From assembly GCA_036675035.1 (NCBI GenBank), contig JAKFFO010000091.1, forward strand, positions 1-40,629: 40,629 bases of DNA, read 5' to 3'. Source of the DNA: MESE01 sp036675035. Its GTDB lineage: Bacteria; Pseudomonadota; Gammaproteobacteria; Burkholderiales; Burkholderiaceae_D. Positions 24,960-33,651 of this stretch are shown one piece after another. The translations under genes and the position numbers were made by a program. The notes under the pieces were generated by a model. That model did no database searches. It was given only the letters and a program-made list of their open reading frames with translations, and was not told the DNA's origin. Numbering within the stretch: the first letter of the stretch is position 1; each line of letters opens with the position of its first letter.

Positions 24960-25649
24960 ATGTGCGGACGAATTACCCAGCATCGCGCCAAACTCGCCTA
25001 TGCCATGGAGATCGGGTGGAATGTCGACGCGTTCGGCGAAGGGGCGGGTGACCGAATTCCGAACTGGAACGTGCCGCCCGGATCCGCTCCGTGGTTGATG
25101 CATTGTTTCAGCGGCGAACAAGGCTCCATCGACATGGTCAACTGGGGCTACCGCCCATCGTGGGCGGCGGAAAAAGGGATTCAGATTGCCATCAACGCAC
25201 GCCTTGAAAAAGCCGCAACCGGTCCTTACTTCCGATCCTTGTTCAAATCAGGACGCGCGCTCGTGCCGGCGGATGGCTGGTATGAATGGACCGGTGCTGC
25301 GGGGAAAAAGCAACCCTGGTACATCCGGTTAAAAACCGGTCGCCCGATGTTTCTGGCGGCAATTACCAATTTCCGTCCCGACAAGGAGCCGAACGAAAAT
25401 TCGGGATTTGTGATCGTGACCGCGGCAGCCGATGGCGGCCTGATCGATGTACACGACCGGCGTCCGGTCGTATTCGCGCCGTCCGATGCAACATTGTGGA
25501 TGGATAACGATTTGCCGGCCGAGCAGGCGGAGCAACTCGCGCGCTCGGTATCGTTGCCGCCGTCCGCGTTTGAATGGTATCCGGTGAGCAAGGACGTCAA
25601 CAAGGTCGGCACCAACAGTGCTCATCTCATCGAGCCGATATTAGTGTAG
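24960..25649 (+). CDS. SRAP family protein (YedK/HMCES-like)
   Basis: A 229-residue DNA-protein crosslinking protein that shields abasic sites in single-stranded DNA. Catalytic residues are present: Cys2 (MCGR, exposed after Met removal), Asn79 (NARLE), Glu109 (GWYEW) and His165 (VHDRRPVVF). The ribosome binding site is poor and the start is fixed by the obligatory Cys2. The last codons and the TAG stop lie within the left terminal repeat of a palindromic element (25642-25804), so the C-terminus (ILV) may have been changed by insertion. No LexA-type operator is evident. Confidence 0.93.
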   Translation: MCGRITQHRAKLAYAMEIGWNVDAFGEGAGDRIPNWNVPPGSAPWLMHCFSGEQGSIDMVNWGYRPSWAAEKGIQIAINARLEKAATGPYFRSLFKSGRALVPADGWYEWTGAAGKKQPWYIRLKTGRPMFLAAITNFRPDKEPNENSGFVIVTAAADGGLIDVHDRRPVVFAPSDATLWMDNDLPAEQAEQLARSVSLPPSAFEWYPVSKDVNKVGTNSAHLIEPILV

Positions 25650-25804
25650 TACTTCGCAATTGATGAAACCCTATAAGCGCGCCTTTGCGCAGCAACCTGC
25701 GTTGCAAATCCTCGCAATAGGCTTGCTATTGCTGCGGTTTACGCCTTGTCTGCCACGCAAATCCTTTACTTCGAAGGCTCCACCAATTACGAAGCACTAC
25801 ACTA
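25642..25804. repeat. Palindromic intergenic element A, 163 bp
   Basis: Terminal inverted repeats of 21 bp with two mismatches (starting TAGTGTAGTACTTCG at 25642-25662; the mate is 25784-25804). The centre holds GCAATAG-GCTTG-CTATTGC (25714-25732), a 7-bp stem with a 5-nt loop, flanked by CTGCGTTGC (25697-25705) and ACGCCTT (25741-25747). Read in reverse complement, this core matches the core of element B at 39308-39480 in order and spacing. No coding capacity; MITE-like or REP-like. Confidence 0.75.
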
Positions 25805-25864
25805 TCTGATGGATTTTCCGATCGCGCCAGCGGCAAGAGCCGCCCGCTGTCTACGGGTCGCTGC

Positions 25865-26761
25865 ATGAGTAGAAAAAAAATATGGTCATTGATTAAAACC
25901 GCGATCGCGTCATGGATCGACGATTACGCGCCCAGCATGGGAGCGGCGCTGGCTTACTACACGATGTTTTCCATTGCACCACTGTTGTTGATCGTGATTT
26001 CGGTCGCCGGCCTGATTTTTGGCGAAGAAGCCGCGACCGGTGAAATATTCGAGCAGTTGCAAGGAATGATGGGCGAAGAGGGCGCTGCGGCAGTACAGGG
26101 ATTGCTCGAAAGCGTTAGTCAGCCAGGTCAGGGGGCGATCGGAACCATCTTCGGAATCGTTCTGCTGTTGATTGGCGCTACCACCGTGTTTGGTGAACTG
26201 CAGGACGATCTCGACCGGATTTGGCGCGCGCCGGAACGCGAAGAGAGCGGCCTCTGGAGCCTGCTGCGTGCGCGCCTGCTGTCGTTCGGCATGATCCTGG
26301 GAATCGGTTTTCTGCTGATGACTTCGCTGGTTTTCAGCGCCGCGTTGGCAGCGCTGGGAAAATGGTGGGGTCCGATATTCGGCGGATGGGAAGCGCTTGC
26401 GCATGCCGTGAATTTTGTCGTCAGTTTCGCACTGGTCACGGCGGTCTTTGCAATGATCTACAAGATCATGCCGCGCGTGAACATCGCATGGCATGACGTC
26501 TGGATCGGCTCAGTTGTCACGGCAACACTGTTTACGATCGGCAAATTTCTGATTGGGCTCTACGTCGGAAAGGCGGGCGTTGCATCGGGCTTCGGAGCGG
26601 CCGGTTCATTGGTCGTCGTATTGGTTTGGGTGTATTACTCGGCGCAGATTTTTCTGCTCGGCGCCGAATTTACCTGGGCCTATTCGCATGCGCACGGCTC
26701 GCGCAAAGGACAACGGCCGGAAGCTGGTGCGGCGGACAAAAAGAAGTCGCCGCCGGCATGA
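25865..26761 (+). CDS. YihY/BrkB family membrane protein
   Basis: A 298-residue inner-membrane protein with six or so helices and the family motifs APSMGAALAYYTMFSIAPLLL at the first helix, GATTVFGELQDDLDRIW in the middle and GAAGSLVVVLVWVYYSAQI then LLGAEFTWAY at the last helix. The family was once called ribonuclease BN or virulence factor BrkB; its transport role is not settled. The C-terminal tail is Lys/Ala-rich. The ribosome binding site is weak. It is separated from the SRAP gene by element A. Confidence 0.92.
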   Translation: MSRKKIWSLIKTAIASWIDDYAPSMGAALAYYTMFSIAPLLLIVISVAGLIFGEEAATGEIFEQLQGMMGEEGAAAVQGLLESVSQPGQGAIGTIFGIVLLLIGATTVFGELQDDLDRIWRAPEREESGLWSLLRARLLSFGMILGIGFLLMTSLVFSAALAALGKWWGPIFGGWEALAHAVNFVVSFALVTAVFAMIYKIMPRVNIAWHDVWIGSVVTATLFTIGKFLIGLYVGKAGVASGFGAAGSLVVVLVWVYYSAQIFLLGAEFTWAYSHAHGSRKGQRPEAGAADKKKSPPA

Positions 26762-26929
26762 CCTATCGCAGCCGTTCAGGTGCGAGCGGGAATGCATCGC
26801 CGATTCGGAGTTTAGTGGTGTGCCAATCGAAACTTTTTCCGCGGTTCCATATCGAATTTTGCAGGTTCTTCATCAAGTGTTCGCGGGCATTGTGATGACC
26901 CGATGGTTGGCTGAAAAGCGGAGCATGAA

Positions 26930-27424
26930 ATGACATTCAATCGACAACTGCGCTCTCTACTGATCGTGCTGCTGGCAGCGATCGGCCATTCCGGACTTGG
27001 AGCGCAAGAATCCGAACAGCTTGAGCCCACACAATCATCAACGGAACCAGCGGCGAAGAAAAGGCTCGACCGTTCCGGCGAGCCGCAGCAGGGAGAGGCT
27101 TCCTACTACGGCAAGGAATTTTTTGGCAGAACCATGGCCGACGGCACGCCGATGGACCCCGAATCCAATATTGCGGCGAGCAGAACACTTCCGCTCGGCA
27201 CCAAGGCCAAGGTTACCAATCTGGAAAATGGCAAGAGTGCGGTGGTCGAAATCCGGGATCGCGGCCCGTATGTCGAGGGCAGAATTGTCGACCTGACGCC
27301 GAAAACGGCCAGGAAGCTCGACATGGTGGAAGACGGGGTCGTGCCGGTGGAAGTCGTACCGCTTGAAATTCCGCAACGCGACGGCAGCATCAAGCAAGGC
27401 GGTGCTGCTTCGGATGGCGACTGA
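26930..27424 (+). CDS. RlpA-like double-psi beta-barrel protein
   Basis: A 164-residue exported protein: signal peptide (about 1-25, ending LGA; no lipobox Cys), a polar linker and the RlpA domain (GEASYYGKEFFGRTMADGTP, SNIAASRTLPLGTKAKV, VEIRDRGPYVEGRIVDLT), ending about residue 145. RlpA proteins are septal lytic transglycosylases acting on denuded glycan strands; the catalytic Asp of DRGP is present and the family His of AAH is Ser here (AAS), which may alter activity. No SPOR domain follows, so septal targeting is not evident. GGAG lies 7 nt before ATG 26930. Confidence 0.88.
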   Translation: MTFNRQLRSLLIVLLAAIGHSGLGAQESEQLEPTQSSTEPAAKKRLDRSGEPQQGEASYYGKEFFGRTMADGTPMDPESNIAASRTLPLGTKAKVTNLENGKSAVVEIRDRGPYVEGRIVDLTPKTARKLDMVEDGVVPVEVVPLEIPQRDGSIKQGGAASDGD

Positions 27425-27677
27425 CGCGGCAGCGTGTTGTGAAAAGCAGGGGCACCCGAACCGGCGGCGCCATCTTGCATTGATCCCGAGTGTCGGCCGC
27501 AAGATTGCATTGCATGCACGGGTCGCCGCAGCCGATATCTGTAATCAGAAGCCGCTCGCGGCTACCGAAAGAATTTTCCGTCAAGCACCCCTTTGCATCA
27601 TCCCGGCTCCATGAGCGCGGAAAAAAGTTCCGGCTGATACAAGTTCCGCGGACGATCCCGCACGGGTCGAATATGCC

Positions 27678-27683
27678 TATAAT
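27678..27683 (+). promoter_or_regulatory. Candidate -10 box upstream of histidine kinase
   Basis: A perfect TATAAT in the context TGCCTATAATGA, about 220 nt before the kinase start. No convincing -35 lies 16-18 nt upstream, so use as a promoter is uncertain. Confidence 0.35.
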
Positions 27684-27792
27684 GAACGCCCCGGTTTGCA
27701 AGCTGAACAGCGATCGCGCGACGGTGCGCAAGCCGGTATGCGGGCCGGTCGGCTCCACGTTGATTGCGGGGAAGATTGCATTGCCCGCTCAG

Positions 27793-27844
27793 TAAAAATA
27801 CTCGGTAAAAGCACTCAAAAAAATCAGTCGATAAAAGCACTCAG
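27793..27844 (+). repeat. 13-bp tandem repeat, four copies
   Basis: Copies start at 27793, 27806, 27819 and 27832, exactly 13 bp apart: TAAAAATACTC, TAAAAGCACTC, a degenerate AAAAATCAGTC, and TAAAAGCACTC. The last ends 58 nt before the kinase start codon. Could be a cluster of regulator sites or a simple duplication. Confidence 0.65.
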
Positions 27845-27902
27845 TCAGGTAACGTCGCATCCGCTCTTGATGAAATTGATTCGGAAATGTTCATAACCGC
27901 AG

Positions 27903-29954
27903 ATGAATGACCAGAATAGAAGCCCCTCGCTTGAATTAAGCGAGCACAAGGAACTGGAAATCTACCGCCGGGTTTTCTATGCGTCACCCGACTATGTCGC
28001 GTTCAGCCGCCTTTCCGATGGCACTTATATCGATGTCAATCCCGGCTTCGAGCATATGCTCGGCTTCACGCGAGCCGAGGTCATCGGTCGCACTTCCATG
28101 GAAGTCGGCATCTGGCCAGAATCCGATGTCGCACAACGCAACGCCTACGTGGAGCAATTGCGCCGTGATGGCATGGTCAAGGATTATCCGGGACGCCTGA
28201 GGACTGCCAGCGGCAGAATCATCGATGTCGACGCATCGGCAAATATCCTGGAGATCGATGGAGAACTGATCCTGGTTGCGATCGTCAGGGATGTCACTGA
28301 ACGCAAACGCGCCGAACATGAATTGCGCGAGAGAGAGGCGGCACTGCGCCAGCTGAACGAAACGCTTGAACAACGAGTCCAGGAGCGCACGGCCCAGCTG
28401 CGTGCCAGTGAGGCACGCATTCGCTCCATCTTCGAGACGAGCTATCAGTTCATGGGCTTGCTGGCGCCGGATGGAGCACTGCTCGACGCAAATCGCGCGT
28501 CGCTGGACAGCATACATGTCGCGCTTGACGAGGTTGCCGGGAAGCCGTTCTGGGATACGCCGTGGTTCTCTGCAACGCCAGGCATGCCGGACAAAGTCCG
28601 CGCCCTGGTCCAGACCGTGATGAAGGGCGAACCGGTGCGCACCGAAATCGTTCTGACGCTGCCTCAGGGAGTGCGTATGTTTGATTTCTCGATGCGGCCC
28701 ATCTTCGATGTGAACGGCAATCTGGCTGCCATTGTGCCCGAGGCGGTCGAAATCACGCAGCGCCGGCAAGCCGAAGAGGCACTGCGCCAGGCACAAAAGA
28801 TGGAGGCGGTAGGACAGTTGACCGGCGGTCTGGCACATGATTTCAACAATCTGCTGGCCGGCGTCGTCGGCAATCTCCAGCTGATGCGGGTGCGCCTCAA
28901 TCAGGGCAGCATCGGCTCGCTGGCGCGCTACATCGATGCGGCGGAATCGGTGGCCGACCGCGCTGCAGCGCTGACGCATCGCCTGCTGGCGTTCTCCCGG
29001 CGCCAGACCCTGGATCCTAAAGTCACTGATATCAATCAGCTGGTACTTTCAATGCATGAACTGATCCAGCGTACCGTCGGCCCTGCGGTGCAGATCAATA
29101 CCGTTCTTGCCGACGATGCCTGGCATGCCTTGTGCGATGCGCACCAGCTGGAAAGTGCACTTCTCAATCTGGCCATCAATGCGCGCGATGCGATGCCCGA
29201 CGGCGGGCGCCTTACGATAGAGACAAGCAACTCGGTTCTGTATCAAGCACAAGCGGCGAGCCAGGAGGGCGTCGCGGCCGGCCGATACGCGACGATCAGC
29301 GTAACCGATACCGGCGTCGGCATGTCTCCGGAGATAATGGCCCGCGCATTTGACCCGTTTTTCACGACCAAGCCGATCGGTCAGGGAACCGGACTCGGGC
29401 TATCGATGATTTTCGGATTTATCAAGCAGTCCGGCGGCTATGTGCGGATACATTCGGAACCGGGAATTGGTACTACGGTCCGGATTCATCTGCCGATGCA
29501 TGACGGTGAGGCGCAGCATGGCAGCGGGGGAAAAAACACCGCAGTGGCAATGCGTGCCGCAGTGCGTGCTACGGTATTGCTGGTGGACGACGAAGCGCCG
29601 TTGCGTTCGCTGCTTGCGGAAATGCTGAGCGAAAGTGGTTATACAGTTATCGAAGCGGCCGACGGCCATCAGGGGTTAACGATTTTGCAGTCGCCACAGC
29701 ATATCGATTTGCTGATTACCGATGTCGGTTTGCCGGGAAATATGAACGGTCGGCAAATGGCTGATGCTGCAAGGGCGTTGCGCCCCGATCTGCACGTGCT
29801 CTTTATCACAGGTTACGCCGAGCACGCAGCGATAGGGAACGGTTCGCTCGCCCCGGGTATGCAAATCCTCATCAAGCCGTTTGCGCTCGATACGTTTTCG
29901 GCCAGGGTAGCAAGCGTGCTTGAGGCGGATGCGGAATCGCGATTCATCCGATAG
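27903..29954 (+). CDS. Hybrid histidine kinase, PAS-PAS-HK-receiver
   Basis: A 683-residue protein with no transmembrane segment, so probably cytoplasmic. PAS 1 is at about 18-135 (ending RDVTERKRAE), a short coiled coil at 137-170 and PAS 2 at about 172-290. The H box has His312 (LAHDFNNLLAGVVGN), a type common in hybrid kinases. The ATPase domain shows NLAINARDAMPDGG, VTDTGVGM and GQGTGLGLSM. A C-terminal receiver starts near 556 (VLLVDDEAP) with acceptor Asp607 (LLITDVGLPG) and conserved Thr/Lys (FITGYAE, LIKPF). All catalytic motifs are intact. No separate response regulator gene is adjacent, so the partner is unknown. Confidence 0.93.
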   Translation: MNDQNRSPSLELSEHKELEIYRRVFYASPDYVAFSRLSDGTYIDVNPGFEHMLGFTRAEVIGRTSMEVGIWPESDVAQRNAYVEQLRRDGMVKDYPGRLRTASGRIIDVDASANILEIDGELILVAIVRDVTERKRAEHELREREAALRQLNETLEQRVQERTAQLRASEARIRSIFETSYQFMGLLAPDGALLDANRASLDSIHVALDEVAGKPFWDTPWFSATPGMPDKVRALVQTVMKGEPVRTEIVLTLPQGVRMFDFSMRPIFDVNGNLAAIVPEAVEITQRRQAEEALRQAQKMEAVGQLTGGLAHDFNNLLAGVVGNLQLMRVRLNQGSIGSLARYIDAAESVADRAAALTHRLLAFSRRQTLDPKVTDINQLVLSMHELIQRTVGPAVQINTVLADDAWHALCDAHQLESALLNLAINARDAMPDGGRLTIETSNSVLYQAQAASQEGVAAGRYATISVTDTGVGMSPEIMARAFDPFFTTKPIGQGTGLGLSMIFGFIKQSGGYVRIHSEPGIGTTVRIHLPMHDGEAQHGSGGKNTAVAMRAAVRATVLLVDDEAPLRSLLAEMLSESGYTVIEAADGHQGLTILQSPQHIDLLITDVGLPGNMNGRQMADAARALRPDLHVLFITGYAEHAAIGNGSLAPGMQILIKPFALDTFSARVASVLEADAESRFIR

Positions 29955-30099
29955 AAAGGCTTGAACGCGGTTCGGTGCCGTTCCTCGTTTGCGTGCAATG
30001 GTCAGCGGCTCGATGCTGCAGCGGGCGTGAAACTGCGTCCGACGATCGAACCGGGCCAGACCTTGAAGTCGCCGGTTCGAATCGTTTCCCGACGCACTG

Positions 30100-30115
30100 C
30101 GTGCCGAACGGCACG
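30100..30115. terminator. Short hairpin between convergent genes
   Basis: CGTGCCG-AA-CGGCACG is a perfect 7-bp stem in the 241-bp gap between the convergent kinase and AsmA-like genes. It has no T-run on either strand. It might contribute to bidirectional termination. Confidence 0.3.
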
Positions 30116-30195
30116 TTCGTTGGATCGCCCTTCATGCGCTTTACCCAGCACTTCGGACATGCACCTCGCACTTTCGAATCGGCTGTTACAGTCCG

Positions 30196-33100
30196 CTAGC
30201 GATTGAATTGCGGATTTTGCAGCGTGCCTGCCACGGCCAGACTCCGGCGGGCTTGCTGCGTGGATGACTTCAACTCCACGGTCATCTGTCCGCTCAGGAT
30301 CTGGTTCGCGCCGATATCGGCGTTCCCTTTCACCGACAGCAGGCCGGCATCCAGGTAGACCTTCTGCAATCGCGTGGCGTCGCCATCCCGGACAAAGGTA
30401 CCGGTGATTTCACCAAACGAAGATTGTCCGGCGCTGTTGGCACTGCGCAAAAGCTTTGCAAAATCCACGCCCAGCAAGGTGCCGTTCCGAACCGCGAACA
30501 GTCCTTCGACATGCGGTGCGGCGAACAGGTTTCCGGCCTGTTCCGCTTGCAGCGTGTAGCTCGCATTGCCTTCGAGCCTGCCGCTTTGCAGCAACCCCGG
30601 AACCAGTTGCGACACATCTATCAACTTTGCATGCACATCGCCTTTGAGCGTCCAGCGCGGGCCCCACTGCAGTTTCGCGGTTCCGGAAACAATGCCCTCG
30701 TAAATATGCCCGGTGAAGTCGGTTATCACGAGTTCGTCGCGTCGTGCGATGCCTTTGGCATTGAAATTTCCAAGCGTCAGCGCAGAACCGAACGGCACGT
30801 CGAACGAGTTTGCATTCAATTCGATTTGCACGGCCTCGCGATCGGGGCGCAGTTGAATCCTGGTTTTTGCATCGACTGAATCAGCGGTAATTTTGTCCCA
30901 GGTGCCATCCGCCCGGATACCGGCCGTCGCATTGAAAGCGGGCAGACCTACTTCCTTGGATGCCAGTCTAACGTTGGAGGCGCTGATGCGCTCGACCGTG
31001 AAAGCCTGCGGCTGCGCTTGGCCGAATAACAGCCATGCAAGTCCTTGCTCGCTTAAAACCGGTGACTCCAGATCCAGTGACTTGATGGTTACCCGATCGC
31101 CGAACAGGCTGCCCAGCTCCATCATGGCCTTGGCCCGCGGGACGGTAATCTGTTCTTCTGCGCCGATCGACACATCTTCCAGCCGCCAGTGCGGAAGCGG
31201 CAGCAGCGACAGGTACACATTGCCAATCTTTACCGGCTGCCGGAATTGCGCCGCGGCGGTTTTTTCGAACAACGCAGTCTGCCGGTCGAACGCGATGACG
31301 TGTATCAGGCCAAGGCCAAGCAGAATCGAAAAAAACAGTCCGAGCGCAACGGGCTTGCCCCATTTGATCGGCTTTCTGTACGGCTTTGGATTTTTCCGGG
31401 AGACGATTCTTTCCTGGTCCTCCCGATCCATTTGCTCCCGCTCGTCCGGCTCTTCGTGCTCTTCATACTCTTCGTACGCATCGGCTTGCCGGCGCGGCGG
31501 TTCAGGCTGTTCCTGTTCCGCCGGATCTTCGATCTCGATCTCGGCGTCGCTCAGCTCATCCGGCGCGATCGCCGGTCCTTCCGGGCCATTCTTGCGCGCT
31601 TTTTCTTGCGCCGCTTCGCGCATCCATTGCTCTACTTCCTGCTTCGCCTTTACTTCCGCTTCACGGCTGGCTTCCGCTGCTTCCAGTGCCTTCCGAGCGC
31701 GCTTTTCTTCTTCCTTTTTGGCTTTTGCCTCGGCTTTGCGTTGCGCGAGTTCCTCTATCTGCCGGCGCGCCTGAGCAGCTTTCTGACGGGCCGCATCTTC
31801 GGCTTGCTGTCGGGCCAATTCCTCGAACTCGCGCCTGATTTCCTCTTCGGCTTCCTTGTCTGCCAGAGCCTGCGCATCATCGCGCGCCTGTTCTTCGGCC
31901 CGTCGTCGCGCCTCTGCTTCAGCCTGTCTCGTTGCCAGTTCCTCGGCTTCCGCGCGCGCCCGCTGTTCGGCAAGCAGGCGCTCCTGCTCTTCGACCAAAG
32001 CGCGCCGCTCACGCTCTTCGGCTTCCTGTTTTGCAGCGGCCTCGGCTTCCAATCTCAGCTTTTCTGCTTCGGCCTGCCGTGCACGTTCCTCGGCTTCGAG
32101 TCTCAGCTTTTCCTCTTCGGCCTGCCGTTCGCGTTCTTCGGCTTCAAGCCTCAGCTTTTCTTCTTCGGCTTGCCGTGCTAGCTCCTCCAATTCGAGGCGT
32201 GCACTCTCTTCCGCTTCTTTTTGCGCGTGCTGCTCCGCTTCGACCCGTAGCCGCTCTTGCTCGGCCTGCCGCGCCAGCTCCTCGGCTTCTCGCCGTCGGC
32301 GCTCCTCCTGCTCTTTCCTTGATTGCGCTTCGGCAGCCTGCCTTGCCTGTTCTGCGGCCTCGCGACGCGCCTGCTGTTCAGCTTCTGCGCGCGCCTGTTC
32401 CTCCGCCAATCGACGTGCCTCTATTTCAGCTTCCTTGCTGGCCTGTTCCTCGGCTTCCCGTCTGGTTCTTTCCTCGGCTTCGGCGCGTGCCCGCTGTTCC
32501 GAAATCACGCGTTCCTGCTCTTCAATTTCGCGGCGCTGCTGCTCGGCAGCCAATGCGCGCCGCTCGCGCTCTTCGGCTTCCTGTTTTGCGACGGCTTCAG
32601 CTTCGCGCCGCGATTTCTCTTCTGCGGCTTGCCTGGCTTGCCGTTCAGCTTCCTGGCGTTTTTCTTCTTCGATTTCTTTCTGCGCCTGCATCTCGGCCTG
32701 GAGTCTGGCGGCTTCCTCGGCATCGCGCCGAGCCTGTTCGTCCGCTTGCCGTTTCGCCTCCGCTTCGCGCTCGGCATTTTCCTGCGCGACTTTCATCGCT
32801 CTCTGTTGCGCGGCACGTCTGGCCTTTTCTTCTGATTCCCTGCGTGCCTGTTCTTCTATTCCGCGGCGCTCTCGTTCGTTCTGCTCCCGTTCCATCCGCT
32901 CATATAACTCAACCTCGGCTTTTGCGCGCGCCTCCAGCTGCATGCGCAAAGCTTCGTTAATCAAGGTTCGCTGCCCCGGCGGGCGCTCGGTTTTTTTGGG
33001 TAAGGGAGTAATCGTTGTGAAGTCGAGCGTATCGCTTTCAAGCGTCGGCGCAATGAATTCGCGGATGTAGTCGCCGCTGCTGAGTTTGTTCAATGCGTCG

Positions 33101-33270
33101 CGAATCTTGGCTTCGGACAGGCCGCTGATATTTTCGAATAATTCTTGCAGCGAGGCTTTTCCGTCAACTTCCTTGAGAACGCTTCGGAGATCGCGCGAAA
33201 GCGCCCGGGTTTTTCCGACCGCTTCGCCCACGCCCTTGGCAGTTTTCGTGAAAATCGTTTTGTTATCCAT
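30196..33270 (-). CDS. Large coiled-coil protein with C-terminal AsmA-like domain
   Basis: A 1024-residue protein in three parts. Residues about 1-75 are a small helical, winged-helix-like domain (LRSVLKEVDGKASLQELFEN, IRDALNKLSSGDYIREF). Residues about 105-590 are an almost continuous Ala/Glu/Arg-rich coiled coil, with an acidic stretch after it. A single helix at about 634-655 (PVALGLFFSILLGLGLIHV) is followed by about 368 exported residues resembling AsmA-type proteins (VKIGNVYLSLLPLPHWRLED, VTIKSLDLESPVL, GEITGTFVRDGDATRL). AsmA-like proteins are linked to lipid transfer and envelope biogenesis. ATG 33270 is chosen as the first start that leads into conserved-looking sequence; the ribosome binding site is weak. 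The arrangement resembles TolA in topology but not in end domain. Confidence 0.85.
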   Translation of the reverse strand: MDNKTIFTKTAKGVGEAVGKTRALSRDLRSVLKEVDGKASLQELFENISGLSEAKIRDALNKLSSGDYIREFIAPTLESDTLDFTTITPLPKKTERPPGQRTLINEALRMQLEARAKAEVELYERMEREQNERERRGIEEQARRESEEKARRAAQQRAMKVAQENAEREAEAKRQADEQARRDAEEAARLQAEMQAQKEIEEEKRQEAERQARQAAEEKSRREAEAVAKQEAEERERRALAAEQQRREIEEQERVISEQRARAEAEERTRREAEEQASKEAEIEARRLAEEQARAEAEQQARREAAEQARQAAEAQSRKEQEERRRREAEELARQAEQERLRVEAEQHAQKEAEESARLELEELARQAEEEKLRLEAEERERQAEEEKLRLEAEERARQAEAEKLRLEAEAAAKQEAEERERRALVEEQERLLAEQRARAEAEELATRQAEAEARRRAEEQARDDAQALADKEAEEEIRREFEELARQQAEDAARQKAAQARRQIEELAQRKAEAKAKKEEEKRARKALEAAEASREAEVKAKQEVEQWMREAAQEKARKNGPEGPAIAPDELSDAEIEIEDPAEQEQPEPPRRQADAYEEYEEHEEPDEREQMDREDQERIVSRKNPKPYRKPIKWGKPVALGLFFSILLGLGLIHVIAFDRQTALFEKTAAAQFRQPVKIGNVYLSLLPLPHWRLEDVSIGAEEQITVPRAKAMMELGSLFGDRVTIKSLDLESPVLSEQGLAWLLFGQAQPQAFTVERISASNVRLASKEVGLPAFNATAGIRADGTWDKITADSVDAKTRIQLRPDREAVQIELNANSFDVPFGSALTLGNFNAKGIARRDELVITDFTGHIYEGIVSGTAKLQWGPRWTLKGDVHAKLIDVSQLVPGLLQSGRLEGNASYTLQAEQAGNLFAAPHVEGLFAVRNGTLLGVDFAKLLRSANSAGQSSFGEITGTFVRDGDATRLQKVYLDAGLLSVKGNADIGANQILSGQMTVELKSSTQQARRSLAVAGTLQNPQFNR

Positions 33271-33453
33271 ACTGTCTTGGTGGCAGAGAAGATGATTCAG
33301 CCAACCTCCGGAAAGAGATTGGCTGGCGAAGGCGCGCAACTGTTGCGTCATATATGACGCCCGCAAATACTTGACCGGCACAGGCAGGACGCCGGCCGGC
33401 TCGCATTACAGCATACTTTCGTTATGGCAATATGTCTATTGACTGTTGTCTTC

Positions 33454-33483
33454 ACCCGTCACTGACCTGATGACGGGTTGACA
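33454..33483 (+). promoter_or_regulatory. Inverted repeat overlapping a TTGACA box
   Basis: ACCCGTCA (33454-33461) and TGACGGGT (33471-33478) form a perfect 8-bp inverted repeat with a 9-nt spacer. A consensus -35 TTGACA (33478-33483) begins at its last base. The -10 region 17 nt on is poor. Possible operator for either divergent gene. Confidence 0.35.
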
Positions 33484-33589
33484 TTGTCATCTCAGGATTT
33501 GAATTTTTCTGTTCGTCGGGCAGTCATTGAGAAAACCGCTCGTCGGCGCCGCCGTGTTGAATTTGGATTCGAATACGAGCGGGATTGCC

Positions 33590-33595
33590 TATAAT
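33590..33595 (+). promoter_or_regulatory. Candidate -10 box for the thioesterase gene
   Basis: A perfect TATAAT within TTGCCTATAATGAC, 57 nt before the start codon. The hexamer 16 nt upstream is TTCGAA, a weak -35. Confidence 0.45.
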
Positions 33596-33651
33596 GACTT
33601 CGCGCAAGGAGGCGACCGCTTCGATCTTGCATCACTACTCTACTTGACATC

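Larger units (their letters stand above)
27425..27902. other. Intergenic region without a supported gene
   Basis: A 478-bp gap between the RlpA-like gene and the histidine kinase gene. Open frames here lack ribosome binding sites and coding character. It contains a TATAAT box (27678-27683) within TGCCTATAATGA, the same string seen upstream of the thioesterase gene, and a 13-bp-period tandem repeat close to the kinase start. Confidence 0.6.
33271..33651. other. Intergenic region between divergent genes
   Basis: A 381-bp divergent promoter region for the coiled-coil gene and the thioesterase gene. No gene is supported. It includes an inverted repeat with an overlapping TTGACA and a TATAAT box. 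An AAGGAGG at 33606-33612 has no start codon at suitable distance. Confidence 0.6.

Noticed and set aside
27490..27795. 101-codon plus-strand frame before the kinase gene
   Set aside because: GTG start without ribosome binding site, no domain, and codon use unlike neighbours; the region looks regulatory.
30070..30100. tRNA-like GGTTCGAATC string
   Set aside because: It resembles a T-loop, but the flanking bases do not pair as a T-stem and there is no acceptor, D or anticodon arm.
31856..33070. 404-codon Ser/Arg/Ala-rich plus-strand frame, with a second 342-codon frame overlapping it
   Set aside because: Both arise from the repetitive Ala/Glu/Arg codons of the coiled coil on the opposite strand and end where that coil ends.
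33606..33612. AAGGAGG as a ribosome binding site for the thioesterase gene
   Set aside because: It lies 40 nt before the start codon and no in-frame start codon sits at usable distance.
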